This document shows positions 36,754 through 46,908 of a stretch of 46,908 nucleotides of DNA, one piece after another (position 1 is the first letter of the stretch; each line of letters opens with the position of its first letter). The stretch comes from Lonsdalea britannica (lineage in GTDB: Bacteria; Pseudomonadota; Gammaproteobacteria; Enterobacterales; Enterobacteriaceae), in contig NZ_CAMKXG010000002.1 of NCBI RefSeq assembly GCF_946477055.1, forward strand, positions 1-46,908, given 5' to 3'. The notes beneath the pieces were generated by a model. The model ran no database searches. It worked only from the letters and a program-made list of their open reading frames with translations, and was not told the origin of the DNA. A program made the translations under genes and the position numbers.

Positions 36754-37259
36754 TGAGACACTCTATGAAATCAACGGGACTGCGCTGGCTTTGGCTGGCG
36801 CTGGTAGTGCTGGTAGTCGATCTGGGCAGCAAGCAGTGGGTCATGACCCACTTTCAGTTGGGTGAGTCGCTGCCGCTGATCCCATTCTTTAATCTGACCT
36901 ACGCCCACAATCCGGGCGCGGCGTTCAGTTTCCTGGCCGATAAAGACGGCTGGCAGCGTTGGTTCTTTGCGGTGATTGCGCTGGCGATTACCGCAGCTCT
37001 GCTGGTACTGATGTATCGCTCCAGCGCCAGTCAGAAGCTGAATAACATCGCTTACGCCATGATTATCGGCGGCGCGGTGGGTAACCTGACCGATCGCATA
37101 GTTCATGGTTATGTTATTGACTTTGTTGATTTCTATATCAATGACTGGCACTACCCCATCTTCAATATCGCCGATGCGGGCATCTGTATCGGAGCATTGC
37201 TGATTGTGCTCGAAGGCTTTTTCGTGTCCTCTGAGAAGAAAAAAGCCGAAGGTAAATAA
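36753..37259 (+). CDS. lspA: Lipoprotein signal peptidase II
   Basis: Inner-membrane aspartyl protease that removes signal peptides from diacylated prolipoproteins. The 168-residue product (E. coli 164) has four predicted transmembrane helices and conserved [12 protein letters not shown], with the catalytic aspartates in [10 protein letters not shown] and FNIADAGI. The start ATG overlaps the ileS stop, implying translational coupling; a second in-frame ATG four codons on (MKSTGLRW) is also possible. Confidence 0.96.
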   Translation: MRHSMKSTGLRWLWLALVVLVVDLGSKQWVMTHFQLGESLPLIPFFNLTYAHNPGAAFSFLADKDGWQRWFFAVIALAITAALLVLMYRSSASQKLNNIAYAMIIGGAVGNLTDRIVHGYVIDFVDFYINDWHYPIFNIADAGICIGALLIVLEGFFVSSEKKKAEGK

Positions 37260-37262
37260 CCT

Positions 37263-37736
37263 ATGTCTGAGCGTGTTGAGAACCACAGTACCGTCTTGGT
37301 GCATTTCACGTTGACGCTGGAAGACGGATCTGTGGCGGAAAGCACTCAGCGCAGCGGAAAACCGGCGCGGTTTCGGCTGGGGGACGGCAGTTTGTCCCTC
37401 GAGCTGGAGCAGCAGCTGTTAGGGCTTCAGGTGGGCGATAAGCGTCGCTTCAGCCTGCCGCCCGAGTCCGCTTTTGGCGACGCCAATCCCGATTTGATTC
37501 AGTTCTTCCTGCGACGCGACTTCGCCGAAACCGGCGTGCCCGACGTGGGAACCATCATGCTGTTCAGCGGCGTTGGCGGTCAGGATATGCCGGGCATTAT
37601 TCAGGAAGTGGCGGAAGAGTCCGTCACCGTCGATTTCAATCATCCGCTGGCCGGACACACCATCACGTTCGATATCGACGTGCAGGCTATCGATCCCCCG
37701 TTACAGGAGGAGAAGCATGAAAATCTTGCTGGCTAA
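37263..37736 (+). CDS. fkpB: FKBP-type peptidyl-prolyl isomerase FkpB (SlpA)
   Basis: Cytoplasmic prolyl isomerase and chaperone of the SlyD/FKBP group. The 157-residue product (E. coli 149) has the FKBP half-barrel ([28 protein letters not shown] [19 protein letters not shown]) and the insert-in-flap domain, then [21 protein letters not shown]. The last 20 bases overlap the start of ispH in another frame. The C-terminal extension EEKHENLAG is read from the ispH Shine-Dalgarno and start region. Confidence 0.94.
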   Translation: MSERVENHSTVLVHFTLTLEDGSVAESTQRSGKPARFRLGDGSLSLELEQQLLGLQVGDKRRFSLPPESAFGDANPDLIQFFLRRDFAETGVPDVGTIMLFSGVGGQDMPGIIQEVAEESVTVDFNHPLAGHTITFDIDVQAIDPPLQEEKHENLAG

Positions 37737-38667
37737 CCCCCGCGGGTTCTGTGCGGGCGTTGACCGCGCCATCAGCATCGTGGAACGCGCGCTGGAGATT
37801 TACGGCGCGCCGATTTACGTGCGTCATGAGGTGGTGCATAACCGCTTTGTCGTTAACGGCCTGCGGGAACGCGGCGCTATTTTTATCGAGCAAATTGATG
37901 AAGTGCCGGATGGCGCTATCCTTATTTTCTCGGCGCACGGCGTTTCACAGGCGGTACGGGCAGAGGCCAAAAGCCGCGATTTGAGCGTGTTCGACGCGAC
38001 CTGTCCGCTGGTCACCAAGGTGCATATGGAAGTCGCGCGCGCCAGCCGGAAAGGGATGGAAGCGATTCTGATTGGTCACGCGGGGCATCCCGAAGTCGAA
38101 GGCACGATGGGGCAGTACAACAACCCTGAGGGCGGTATGTATCTGGTCGAAAGCCCAGAGGACGTGTATGCGCTGCAGGTGAAGCACGAAGACCATTTGT
38201 GTTTCATGACGCAAACGACCCTGTCTGTTGACGATACCTATGCGGTGATTGATGCCCTGAGGGCGCGCTTCCCCTCCATCATCGGGCCGCGTAAGGACGA
38301 CATCTGCTATGCGACGACCAACCGGCAGGAAGCCGTGCGTAATTTGTCCAGCGAAGCGGACGTCGTGCTGGTGGTCGGTTCGAAAAACTCCTCCAACTCA
38401 AACCGTCTGGCGGAGCTGGCTCAGCGCGTCGGCAAACGCTCTTATCTCATTGACTCGGCGGACGACATTCAGGAAGCCTGGTTCAACAATGCGGCCTGTG
38501 TCGGCGTCACGGCCGGTGCCTCCGCGCCTGACGTTCTGGTGCAGGCGGTCGTACAGCGTCTCCAGTCGCTGGGCGGCGAAGTGGCGCACGAGATGGTCGG
38601 ACGCGAAGAAAATATCGTGTTCGAAGTGCCGAAAGAGCTGCGCGTTGAAGTTAAACAGGTCGACTAA
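37717..38667 (+). CDS. ispH: 4-hydroxy-3-methylbut-2-enyl diphosphate reductase
   Basis: Last step of the MEP isoprenoid pathway, producing IPP and DMAPP with a [4Fe-4S] cluster. The ATG at 37717 has AGGAGG at 37705-37710 and gives 316 residues, the E. coli length. Cluster cysteines are Cys12 ([12 protein letters not shown]), about Cys96 ([12 protein letters not shown]) and about Cys197 (ICYATTNRQ). A frame opening at 37573 runs inside fkpB and is rejected as the start. The gene overlaps fkpB by 20 bases. Confidence 0.97.
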   Translation: MKILLANPRGFCAGVDRAISIVERALEIYGAPIYVRHEVVHNRFVVNGLRERGAIFIEQIDEVPDGAILIFSAHGVSQAVRAEAKSRDLSVFDATCPLVTKVHMEVARASRKGMEAILIGHAGHPEVEGTMGQYNNPEGGMYLVESPEDVYALQVKHEDHLCFMTQTTLSVDDTYAVIDALRARFPSIIGPRKDDICYATTNRQEAVRNLSSEADVVLVVGSKNSSNSNRLAELAQRVGKRSYLIDSADDIQEAWFNNAACVGVTAGASAPDVLVQAVVQRLQSLGGEVAHEMVGREENIVFEVPKELRVEVKQVD

Positions 38668-38678
38668 CGATCTGACAG

Positions 38679-38706
38679 AACGACAGCCCGTTCGGTGCTG
38701 TCGTTT
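38679..38706 (+). terminator. Hairpin after ispH
   Basis: AACGACAGC (38679-38687) and GCTGTCGTT (38697-38705): a perfect 9-bp stem, loop of nine, then TTTCC. A candidate end of the ribF-ispH transcript. Confidence 0.7.
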
Positions 38707-38733
38707 CCTCCTTCCCGAAAATATTTCCCTGCG

Positions 38734-38761
38734 TTGAAACTGCATGTTTATGCGTTATAGT
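38734..38761 (+). promoter_or_regulatory. Candidate dapB promoter with long leader
   Basis: TTGAAA (38734-38739), a 16-base spacer, TATAGT (38756-38761): a good sigma-70 promoter. Initiation near 38768 would give dapB a leader of about 185 bases. Confidence 0.6.
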
Positions 38762-38762
38762 G

Positions 38763-38930
38763 ATGAACCTGCACGATGCTTTGAACACCGCAAAAATGGC
38801 ATATAACCACCCTCAGCGAGTGGTGGCGCGGGTGACAGAGGCGGGAGACGTGCTCATTTTCACCGGTCGGCAAATCGCTTCATTTTCTGCCGTTCGGTTT
38901 GGTTACCCTAAATGCATTTTTTATGCATGA
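38763..38930 (+). CDS. Possible small ORF in dapB leader
   Basis: 55 codons (MNLHDALNTAKMAYNHPQRV...GYPKCIFYA) ending 21 bases before dapB. I do not recognise the product, and no domain or signal is visible. Against it: no Shine-Dalgarno, and the predicted promoter would start transcription just after its ATG; an internal ATG at 38796 would give 44 codons. A leader-peptide function cannot be excluded, but chance is more likely. Confidence 0.2.
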   Translation: MNLHDALNTAKMAYNHPQRVVARVTEAGDVLIFTGRQIASFSAVRFGYPKCIFYA

Positions 38931-39773
<843 letters not shown>

Positions 39774-39811
39774 TTTCATGATTTTATGGTTTTGCTGTAA
39801 CTAAATGATTT

Positions 39812-39837
39812 AAATGGCACCTTTGGGTGTCATTTTT
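39812..39837 (+). terminator. dapB terminator
   Basis: AATGGCACC (39813-39821), loop TTTG, GGTGTCATT (39826-39834), with one G-U pair and a T run through 39837. Confidence 0.85.
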
Positions 39838-40154
39838 AGTATTGTGTGTGAAATTTTGGTTTTGGTTTTATTTTTGTCTGTAGTTTGTTTATTTCAGTGT
39901 TTTCTTCCTTTGTTGGCTGGTTTTTCACTTCTTCTCTCTCCGTTTTACGCAATTGATGCTATCTCAAGCGTATTTTTTGTCATCTTGGCGAGCAACCGTT
40001 TTCTTACGCCATTTTAAGTGTGTTTTTATGGCTGTCGGCTGGGATTATTGACTGAATACGTATAAACATAAGAAAAAATCCTGTTTTGGATGGACAATTG
40101 ACCGGGCCGTCATTAAAATGCGCCCAATTTGCCGAAAATTTACCTTACAGGTGG
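39838..40154. other. carAB upstream region, T-rich
   Basis: About 315 bases with no supported gene; the first half is strikingly T-rich on the plus strand. In E. coli the pyrimidine-responsive P1 promoter and its PepA, PurR and IHF sites lie in the equivalent region; TTGACC at 40099 is a possible -35, but I cannot place P1 confidently. Confidence 0.4.
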
Positions 40155-40183
40155 TTTTTGCATTGATTTAGATCGGCTAATCT
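40155..40183 (+). promoter_or_regulatory. Candidate carAB P2 promoter
   Basis: TAATCT (40178-40183) as -10 with a weak TTTTTG (40155-40160) 17 bases upstream. Its position over the first ARG box matches the arginine-repressed P2 promoter of E. coli carAB. Confidence 0.55.
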
Positions 40184-40219
40184 GAATTAATATGCAAATA
40201 ACGTGATTGTTTATTCCTT
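40181..40219. promoter_or_regulatory. Tandem ARG boxes (ArgR operator) of carAB
   Basis: Box 1, 40181-40198, fits WNTGAATWWWWATTCANW with one core mismatch. Box 2, 40202-40219, fits less well (TGATT...ATTCC core). They are separated by 3 bp, the spacing used by the ArgR hexamer. Box 1 overlaps the P2 -10 and box 2 abuts the carA ribosome-binding site. Confidence 0.8.
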
Positions 40220-40229
40220 GGAGGGTGTT

Positions 40230-41375
40230 TTGATTAAGTCAGCGCTATTGGTTCTGGAAGACGGAACCCAATTCCACGGTCGGGCCATTGGGGCAGAGGG
40301 ATCGGCTGTGGGGGAAGTGGTCTTCAATACGTCGATGACCGGTTATCAAGAAATCCTCACTGATCCTTCCTATTCCCGCCAGATTGTTACTCTTACGTAT
40401 CCTCACATTGGTAATGTCGGCGTCAACGCCAGCGACGAAGAATCCTCATCCATTCAGGCACAAGGCCTGATTATTCGCGACCTTCCCCTCATTGCCAGCA
40501 ACTACCGCAGCCAGGAAAGCCTCTCCCATTACCTTCAGCGCAACAACATTGTGGCGATTGCGGATATTGATACCCGCAAGCTGACGCGTCTGCTGAGAGA
40601 GAAAGGCGCGCAAAATGGCTGCATCATTGTGGGCGATGCGGCGGATGCCGCGCTGGCGCTGGAAAAAGCGCGCTCATTCCCGGGCCTGAAAGGCATGGAT
40701 TTGGCGAAAGAGGTGACGACTGCTGCCAGCTACGAGTGGCGTCAGGGGAGCTGGACGCTGCAAGGCGAGCTGCCGACGGCGAAAGACGACAGCGAGCTGC
40801 CTTACCATGTGGTGGCCTACGACTACGGTGCCAAGCGCAATATTCTGCGCATGCTGGTGGATCGCGGCTGCCGTCTGACGGTTGTTCCGGCCCAGACGTC
40901 GGCTGAAGAGGTCTTGAAGCTCAACCCGGACGGCGTGTTCCTGTCCAACGGTCCCGGCGACCCGGCGCCCTGCGGTTACGCGATTGACGCCATCAAAACG
41001 CTGCTGGATACCGACATCCCGATCTTCGGCATTTGCCTGGGTCACCAGCTGCTGGCGCTGGCCAGTGGCGCCGACACCATCAAAATGAAATTCGGCCACC
41101 ACGGCGGCAACCACCCGGTGAAAGATCTGGATGCGGACTGCGTGATGATCACCGCTCAGAACCACGGCTTTGCGGTAGACGAAGCCTCACTCCCGGCGAA
41201 TTTGCGCGTCACTCACACATCGCTGTTCGACGGCTCGCTGCAGGGCATTCACCGCACCGATAAACCGGCTTTCAGCTTCCAGGGACATCCGGAAGCCAGC
41301 CCCGGTCCGCACGACGCCGCGCCGCTGTTTGACCACTTTATCGAGCTGATTGAGTCTTACCGTCACACCAAATAA
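40230..41375 (+). CDS. carA: Carbamoyl phosphate synthase, small (glutaminase) chain
   Basis: Releases ammonia from glutamine for carbamoyl phosphate synthesis, serving arginine and pyrimidine pathways. I use the TTG at 40230: GGAGG (40220-40224) precedes it, and it gives 381 residues (E. coli 382) starting [20 protein letters not shown]. coli carA also starts at TTG. The in-frame GTG at 40203 lies within the ARG boxes and is rejected. The class I amidotransferase triad is visible: Cys in FGICLGHQ, and His and Glu in [10 protein letters not shown]. Followed by carB after 78 bases. Confidence 0.95.
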   Translation: MIKSALLVLEDGTQFHGRAIGAEGSAVGEVVFNTSMTGYQEILTDPSYSRQIVTLTYPHIGNVGVNASDEESSSIQAQGLIIRDLPLIASNYRSQESLSHYLQRNNIVAIADIDTRKLTRLLREKGAQNGCIIVGDAADAALALEKARSFPGLKGMDLAKEVTTAASYEWRQGSWTLQGELPTAKDDSELPYHVVAYDYGAKRNILRMLVDRGCRLTVVPAQTSAEEVLKLNPDGVFLSNGPGDPAPCGYAIDAIKTLLDTDIPIFGICLGHQLLALASGADTIKMKFGHHGGNHPVKDLDADCVMITAQNHGFAVDEASLPANLRVTHTSLFDGSLQGIHRTDKPAFSFQGHPEASPGPHDAAPLFDHFIELIESYRHTK

Positions 41376-41453
41376 TCAGAAGACGCTGAGTCGCGCCGCG
41401 CCGGGGAATCACCCTTGGACGGCGGCGAGTCAGCGGGTTCTCAGGAGCGAGAA

Positions 41454-44678
<3,225 letters not shown>

Positions 44679-44702
44679 CGCTCGCGATACTGGGTGTTGA
44701 TA

Positions 44703-44738
44703 ACGGGCCGATCGGTTATGCCGATTGGCCCGTTTTTT
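44703..44738 (+). terminator. carB terminator
   Basis: ACGGGCCGATCGG (44703-44715), loop TTATG, CCGATTGGCCCGT (44721-44733), 13 pairs including one G-T, then TTTTT. Confidence 0.93.
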
Positions 44739-44799
44739 ATTGATATTTCATTGCGTTGAATCTGTTTTTGGCAGCACAAATGACTCTTTTTCCTGAAAA

Positions 44800-44816
44800 A
44801 GACGCATTTAGCGTCT
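44800..44816. promoter_or_regulatory. Inverted repeat upstream of SDR gene
   Basis: AGACGC-ATTTA-GCGTCT is a perfect 6-bp inverted repeat, 77 bases before the gene. It is followed by CTACGCT (44815-44821), which resembles the sigma-S extended -10 CTATACT. Both assignments are tentative. Confidence 0.35.
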
Positions 44817-44892
44817 ACGCTTAGAGGGTGACCCAAACGTGTGCGGATGAGCATTTTTTATCCGTCTGAACATCCTTTATCAGGAGATAAGT

Positions 44893-45816
44893 ATGGCTTC
44901 GCATGAGAAAGAAGGTCAGTCCTCACATTCTGCATTAACCGGTAAAAATCCGGTCGACGCCTATCCCCATCCCCCGTTTCCCAGCCAGCCGCAAACCCCG
45001 CCGGGGCTAGCGAGTAAAATGCAGCCGCTGCCGGATCACGGCGAGAAAAGCTATCGCGGAACGGGCCGTCTGCAGGGCCGTAAAGCGTTGGTAACCGGCG
45101 GCGATTCCGGTATTGGCCGCGCGGTGGCCATCGCCTATGCGCGAGAAGGGGCTGATGTCGCGATCAACTATCTGCCGGAAGAAGAGTCTGACGCGAAAGA
45201 AGTCATTGAGCTGATTCGCGCCGAAGGGCGCACGGCGGTAGCGATACCGGGCGATATTCGCGACGAGTCGTTCTGCCACAAGCTGGTGGACGAAGCGGTA
45301 CATAAGCTGGGCGGAGTGGATATTCTGGTCAACAACGCCGGACGCCAGCAGTACGTCGAGTCCATCGCACAGCTGACGACCGAGGCGTTCGACGCCACGT
45401 TCAAAACCAATGTCTATGCGCCGTTCTGGATCAGCAAAGCCGCGTTACAGCACATGAAACCCGGCTCAGCGATCATCAATACGACCTCGGTGCAGGCCTT
45501 CAACCCCAGCGCTATTCTGCTGGATTACGCGCAGACCAAAGCCTGTAACGTGGCGTTCACCAAGGCGCTGGCGAAGCAGGTGACAGGCAAAGGGATTCGC
45601 GTGAATGCGGTCGCGCCGGGACCTTACTGGACGGCGCTACAGTCCAGCGGCGGTCAGCCGATGGAGATGGTGCAGCAGTTTGCCGCGAGTTCGCCGATGG
45701 GGCGTCCTGGGCAGCCGGTGGAAATCGCGCCGCTGTATGTCACCTTGGCCTCGGCGGAAGCCAGTTATACGTCCGGTCAGGTCTGGTGTGCGGACGGCGG
45801 CACCGGCACGCTGTAA
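44893..45816 (+). CDS. SDR oxidoreductase, YghA / general stress protein 39-like
   Basis: NAD(P)-dependent short-chain dehydrogenase of 307 residues. The polar N-terminal extension (about 1-57) is rich in Pro, Ser and Lys, like the YghA/GSP39 group. The Rossmann loop is VTGGDSGIGRA near 66-76, NNAG at about 146-149, and the catalytic Ser-Tyr-Lys in NTTSVQAF and YAQTK. E. coli YghA is a broad aldehyde reductase (294 residues); GSP39 homologues are general-stress proteins. The specific substrate here is unknown. ATG follows AGGAG. The terminator hairpin after it is listed separately. Confidence 0.85.
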   Translation: MASHEKEGQSSHSALTGKNPVDAYPHPPFPSQPQTPPGLASKMQPLPDHGEKSYRGTGRLQGRKALVTGGDSGIGRAVAIAYAREGADVAINYLPEEESDAKEVIELIRAEGRTAVAIPGDIRDESFCHKLVDEAVHKLGGVDILVNNAGRQQYVESIAQLTTEAFDATFKTNVYAPFWISKAALQHMKPGSAIINTTSVQAFNPSAILLDYAQTKACNVAFTKALAKQVTGKGIRVNAVAPGPYWTALQSSGGQPMEMVQQFAASSPMGRPGQPVEIAPLYVTLASAEASYTSGQVWCADGGTGTL

Positions 45817-45834
45817 TCTTTGTCCAATCCCGGG

Positions 45835-45868
45835 GCGTGGAGCGGCGATGGGCCGTTCCACGCTGTTT
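45835..45868 (+). terminator. SDR gene terminator candidate
   Basis: GCGTGGAGCGG (45835-45845) pairs with CCGTTCCACGC (45853-45863), including one G-U pair, followed by TGTTTC. Confidence 0.65.
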
Positions 45869-46027
45869 CATTGAGGGTGGGTATCCACGACACCGCCGCC
45901 CCGATTGTCATGCCCGATTTACGCCGTTCCTGCTTTACGCTTCCTCCGTTTCATCTCCCTGATTAGCTGCCATAATCCTTATCATCATCAAAACCATTGC
46001 GGTAAATCCGTGCATAATGTTGGCAAA

Positions 46028-46109
46028 TCACGCTGTGGCTTAGCCTGTGTGGGTCGTAAGCCGTGAGTGGCGACGCCGTGGGGCTGTCACTGCCTTGGTG
46101 ACTTGCGTC
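46028..46109 (+). other. Possible structured leader of yjjP
   Basis: Two composite hairpins. First: TCAC (46028-46031) and GGCTTA (46037-46042) pair with TAAGCC (46057-46062) and GTGA (46063-46066). Second: GACGC (46072-46076) with GCGTC (46105-46109), enclosing GTCAC (46086-46090) and GTGAC (46098-46102). It ends about 45 bases before yjjP. I do not recognise it as a known RNA family. Confidence 0.35.
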
Positions 46110-46153
46110 AGCGTGAATTCTCGGGACTTTTGAGGTCGGGTCGGAGCATCAAC

Positions 46154-46873
46154 ATGATCAGTTCAGGTATCGCCCAACGGGACATCACCCGGTTGTGTAT
46201 TCAATGTGCGCTGATGCTGCTACAGCACGGTGCGGAAAGTACGGTCGTCGAGCAGCTATCGTCGCGTCTGGGGAAAGCGCTGGGCGCCGATAGCGTGGAA
46301 AGCTCTATTTCCGCTAACGCCGTGGTGCTGAGCACGATCGTCAACGGACACTGTTTGACGACGACGCGCAGAAATGAGGATCGCGGCATCAATATGCACG
46401 TCGTGACGGAGGTGCAGCATGTCGTGATTATGGCTGAACATCACTTGCTGGGCGTTGAGGAGGTGGCGAAACGGCTCAATAACATCAAGCCGCTGCGCTA
46501 TCCGCGCTGGATTGTGGTGAGCATCGTCGCGCTCTCTTGCGGCTGTTTCAGCCGATTGAACGGCGGCGGCTGGGATGCGTTTCTGATCGCGCTGCTCTCC
46601 AGCGGGCTTGCGATGTACGTGCGCCAGCTGCTGACGGCCCGCAGCTTCAATCCGTTAATCAACTTCTGCATTACGGCCTTCGTTGCCACCTCCGCGTCCG
46701 GTTTGCTGATGCGAGTGCCGGGGCTGGAGAATTCCGCCACGGTGGCGATGGCGGCCAGCGTGCTGCTGCTGGTGCCCGGCTTTCCCTTGATTAACGCGGT
46801 GGCTGATATGTTCAAAGGACACGTCAACACCGGGCTGGCGCGCTGGGCAATCGCCAGTCTGCTGACGCTCTCC
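46154..46873 (+). CDS. yjjP: YjjP family membrane protein, C-terminus cut by contig end
   Basis: ThrE/YjjP family; in E. coli YjjP works with YjjB as a succinate exporter. 240 genomic codons are present of about 256 expected. It starts [21 protein letters not shown] after GGAG (46143-46146). The cytoplasmic N-terminal domain has [20 protein letters not shown] and [15 protein letters not shown]; several helices follow, including [21 protein letters not shown]. From 46874 the reading frame runs into adapter ([11 protein letters not shown]). yjjB is not visible. Its position after carB is unlike E. coli, where it lies near dnaT. Confidence 0.9.
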
Positions 46874-46908
46874 CTGTCTCTTATACACATCTCCGAGCCC
46901 ACGAGACT
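46874..46908 (+). other. Illumina Nextera adapter (artefact)
   Basis: Mosaic end (46874-46892), then the Nextera read-2 linker (46893-46907) and a final T, the first base of the N701 index read. It is the inverse of the left-end adapter. Confidence 0.98.

Noticed and set aside
39814..40017. 67-codon hydrophobic frame after dapB.
   Set aside because: Its ATG is within the stem of the dapB terminator, no ribosome-binding site is present, and its hydrophobicity follows from T-rich DNA.
45964..45985. Fur-box-like AATCCTTATCATCATC upstream of yjjP.
   Set aside because: Only part of the 19-bp Fur consensus matches and there is no iron-related context.
46498..46902. Minus-strand frame beginning [10 protein letters not shown], and another beginning MYKRQ.
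   Set aside because: Both start within the Nextera adapter and run antisense to yjjP.

Overview
This 46.9 kb window is chromosomal sequence from an enterobacterium (Enterobacterales). The proteins are close to E. coli family members in length and motifs, and the gene order is that of the E. coli thr region (0/100 min): ettA-slt-trpR-yjjX-gpmB-rob-creA-arcA-lasT-thrLABC-yaaA-talB-mog-dnaKJ-nhaA-rpsT-ribF-ileS-lspA-fkpB-ispH-dapB-carAB. Departures from that order (no creBCD, nhaR or rihC; a gal block after thrC; an SDR gene and yjjP after carB) suggest a relative outside Escherichia. Plant-associated Pectobacteriaceae (Brenneria, Lonsdalea, Dickeya and relatives) are a reasonable guess, but this is inference. 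Both ends carry Illumina Nextera adapter (1-49 and 46874-46908), so this is a whole assembled contig with untrimmed ends.

Layout. (1) 249-9797: translation factor ettA (minus), lytic transglycosylase slt, trpR under a trp operator, yjjX, gpmB, rob, creA, arcA and lasT. A 785-bp non-coding stretch lies upstream of arcA and holds an FNR-like site. (2) 9923-14893: the threonine operon with a complete attenuator (thrL) and thrABC. (3) 14964-20273: an insertion relative to E. coli. It holds galTK and a linked galR with two gal operators between them, then an alpha/beta hydrolase divergent from a CGNR zinc-finger regulator; five GGTTAC-type boxes lie in and around their intergenic region. (4) 20463-26078: yaaA, talB, a membrane-anchored GGDEF protein, mog and an MFS metabolite transporter. 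(5) 26268-29646: the heat-shock operon dnaK-dnaJ with a sigma-32 promoter and a hairpin-rich spacer. (6) 29796-32556: a secreted GDPD-fold protein lacking usual catalytic residues, nhaA, and rpsT with a TTG start. (7) 32902-38705: the essential cluster ribF-ileS-lspA-fkpB-ispH. (8) 38734-44738: dapB and carAB, with two ARG boxes and a TTG start on carA. (9) 44893-46873: a YghA-type SDR oxidoreductase and yjjP, the latter cut by the contig end and preceded by a possibly structured leader.

Most genes are housekeeping: amino-acid biosynthesis (thr, dapB, carAB feeding arginine and pyrimidines), cell envelope (slt, lspA), folding (dnaKJ, fkpB), cofactors (ribF, ispH, mog) and global regulation (arcA, rob, trpR). 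I see no rRNA, tRNA, insertion sequence, prophage, CRISPR array or obvious new multi-gene system. The best candidates for something undescribed are the hydrolase/CGNR pair with its repeat operators, the leader of yjjP, the atypical GDPD protein, and the dapB leader with its small ORF.
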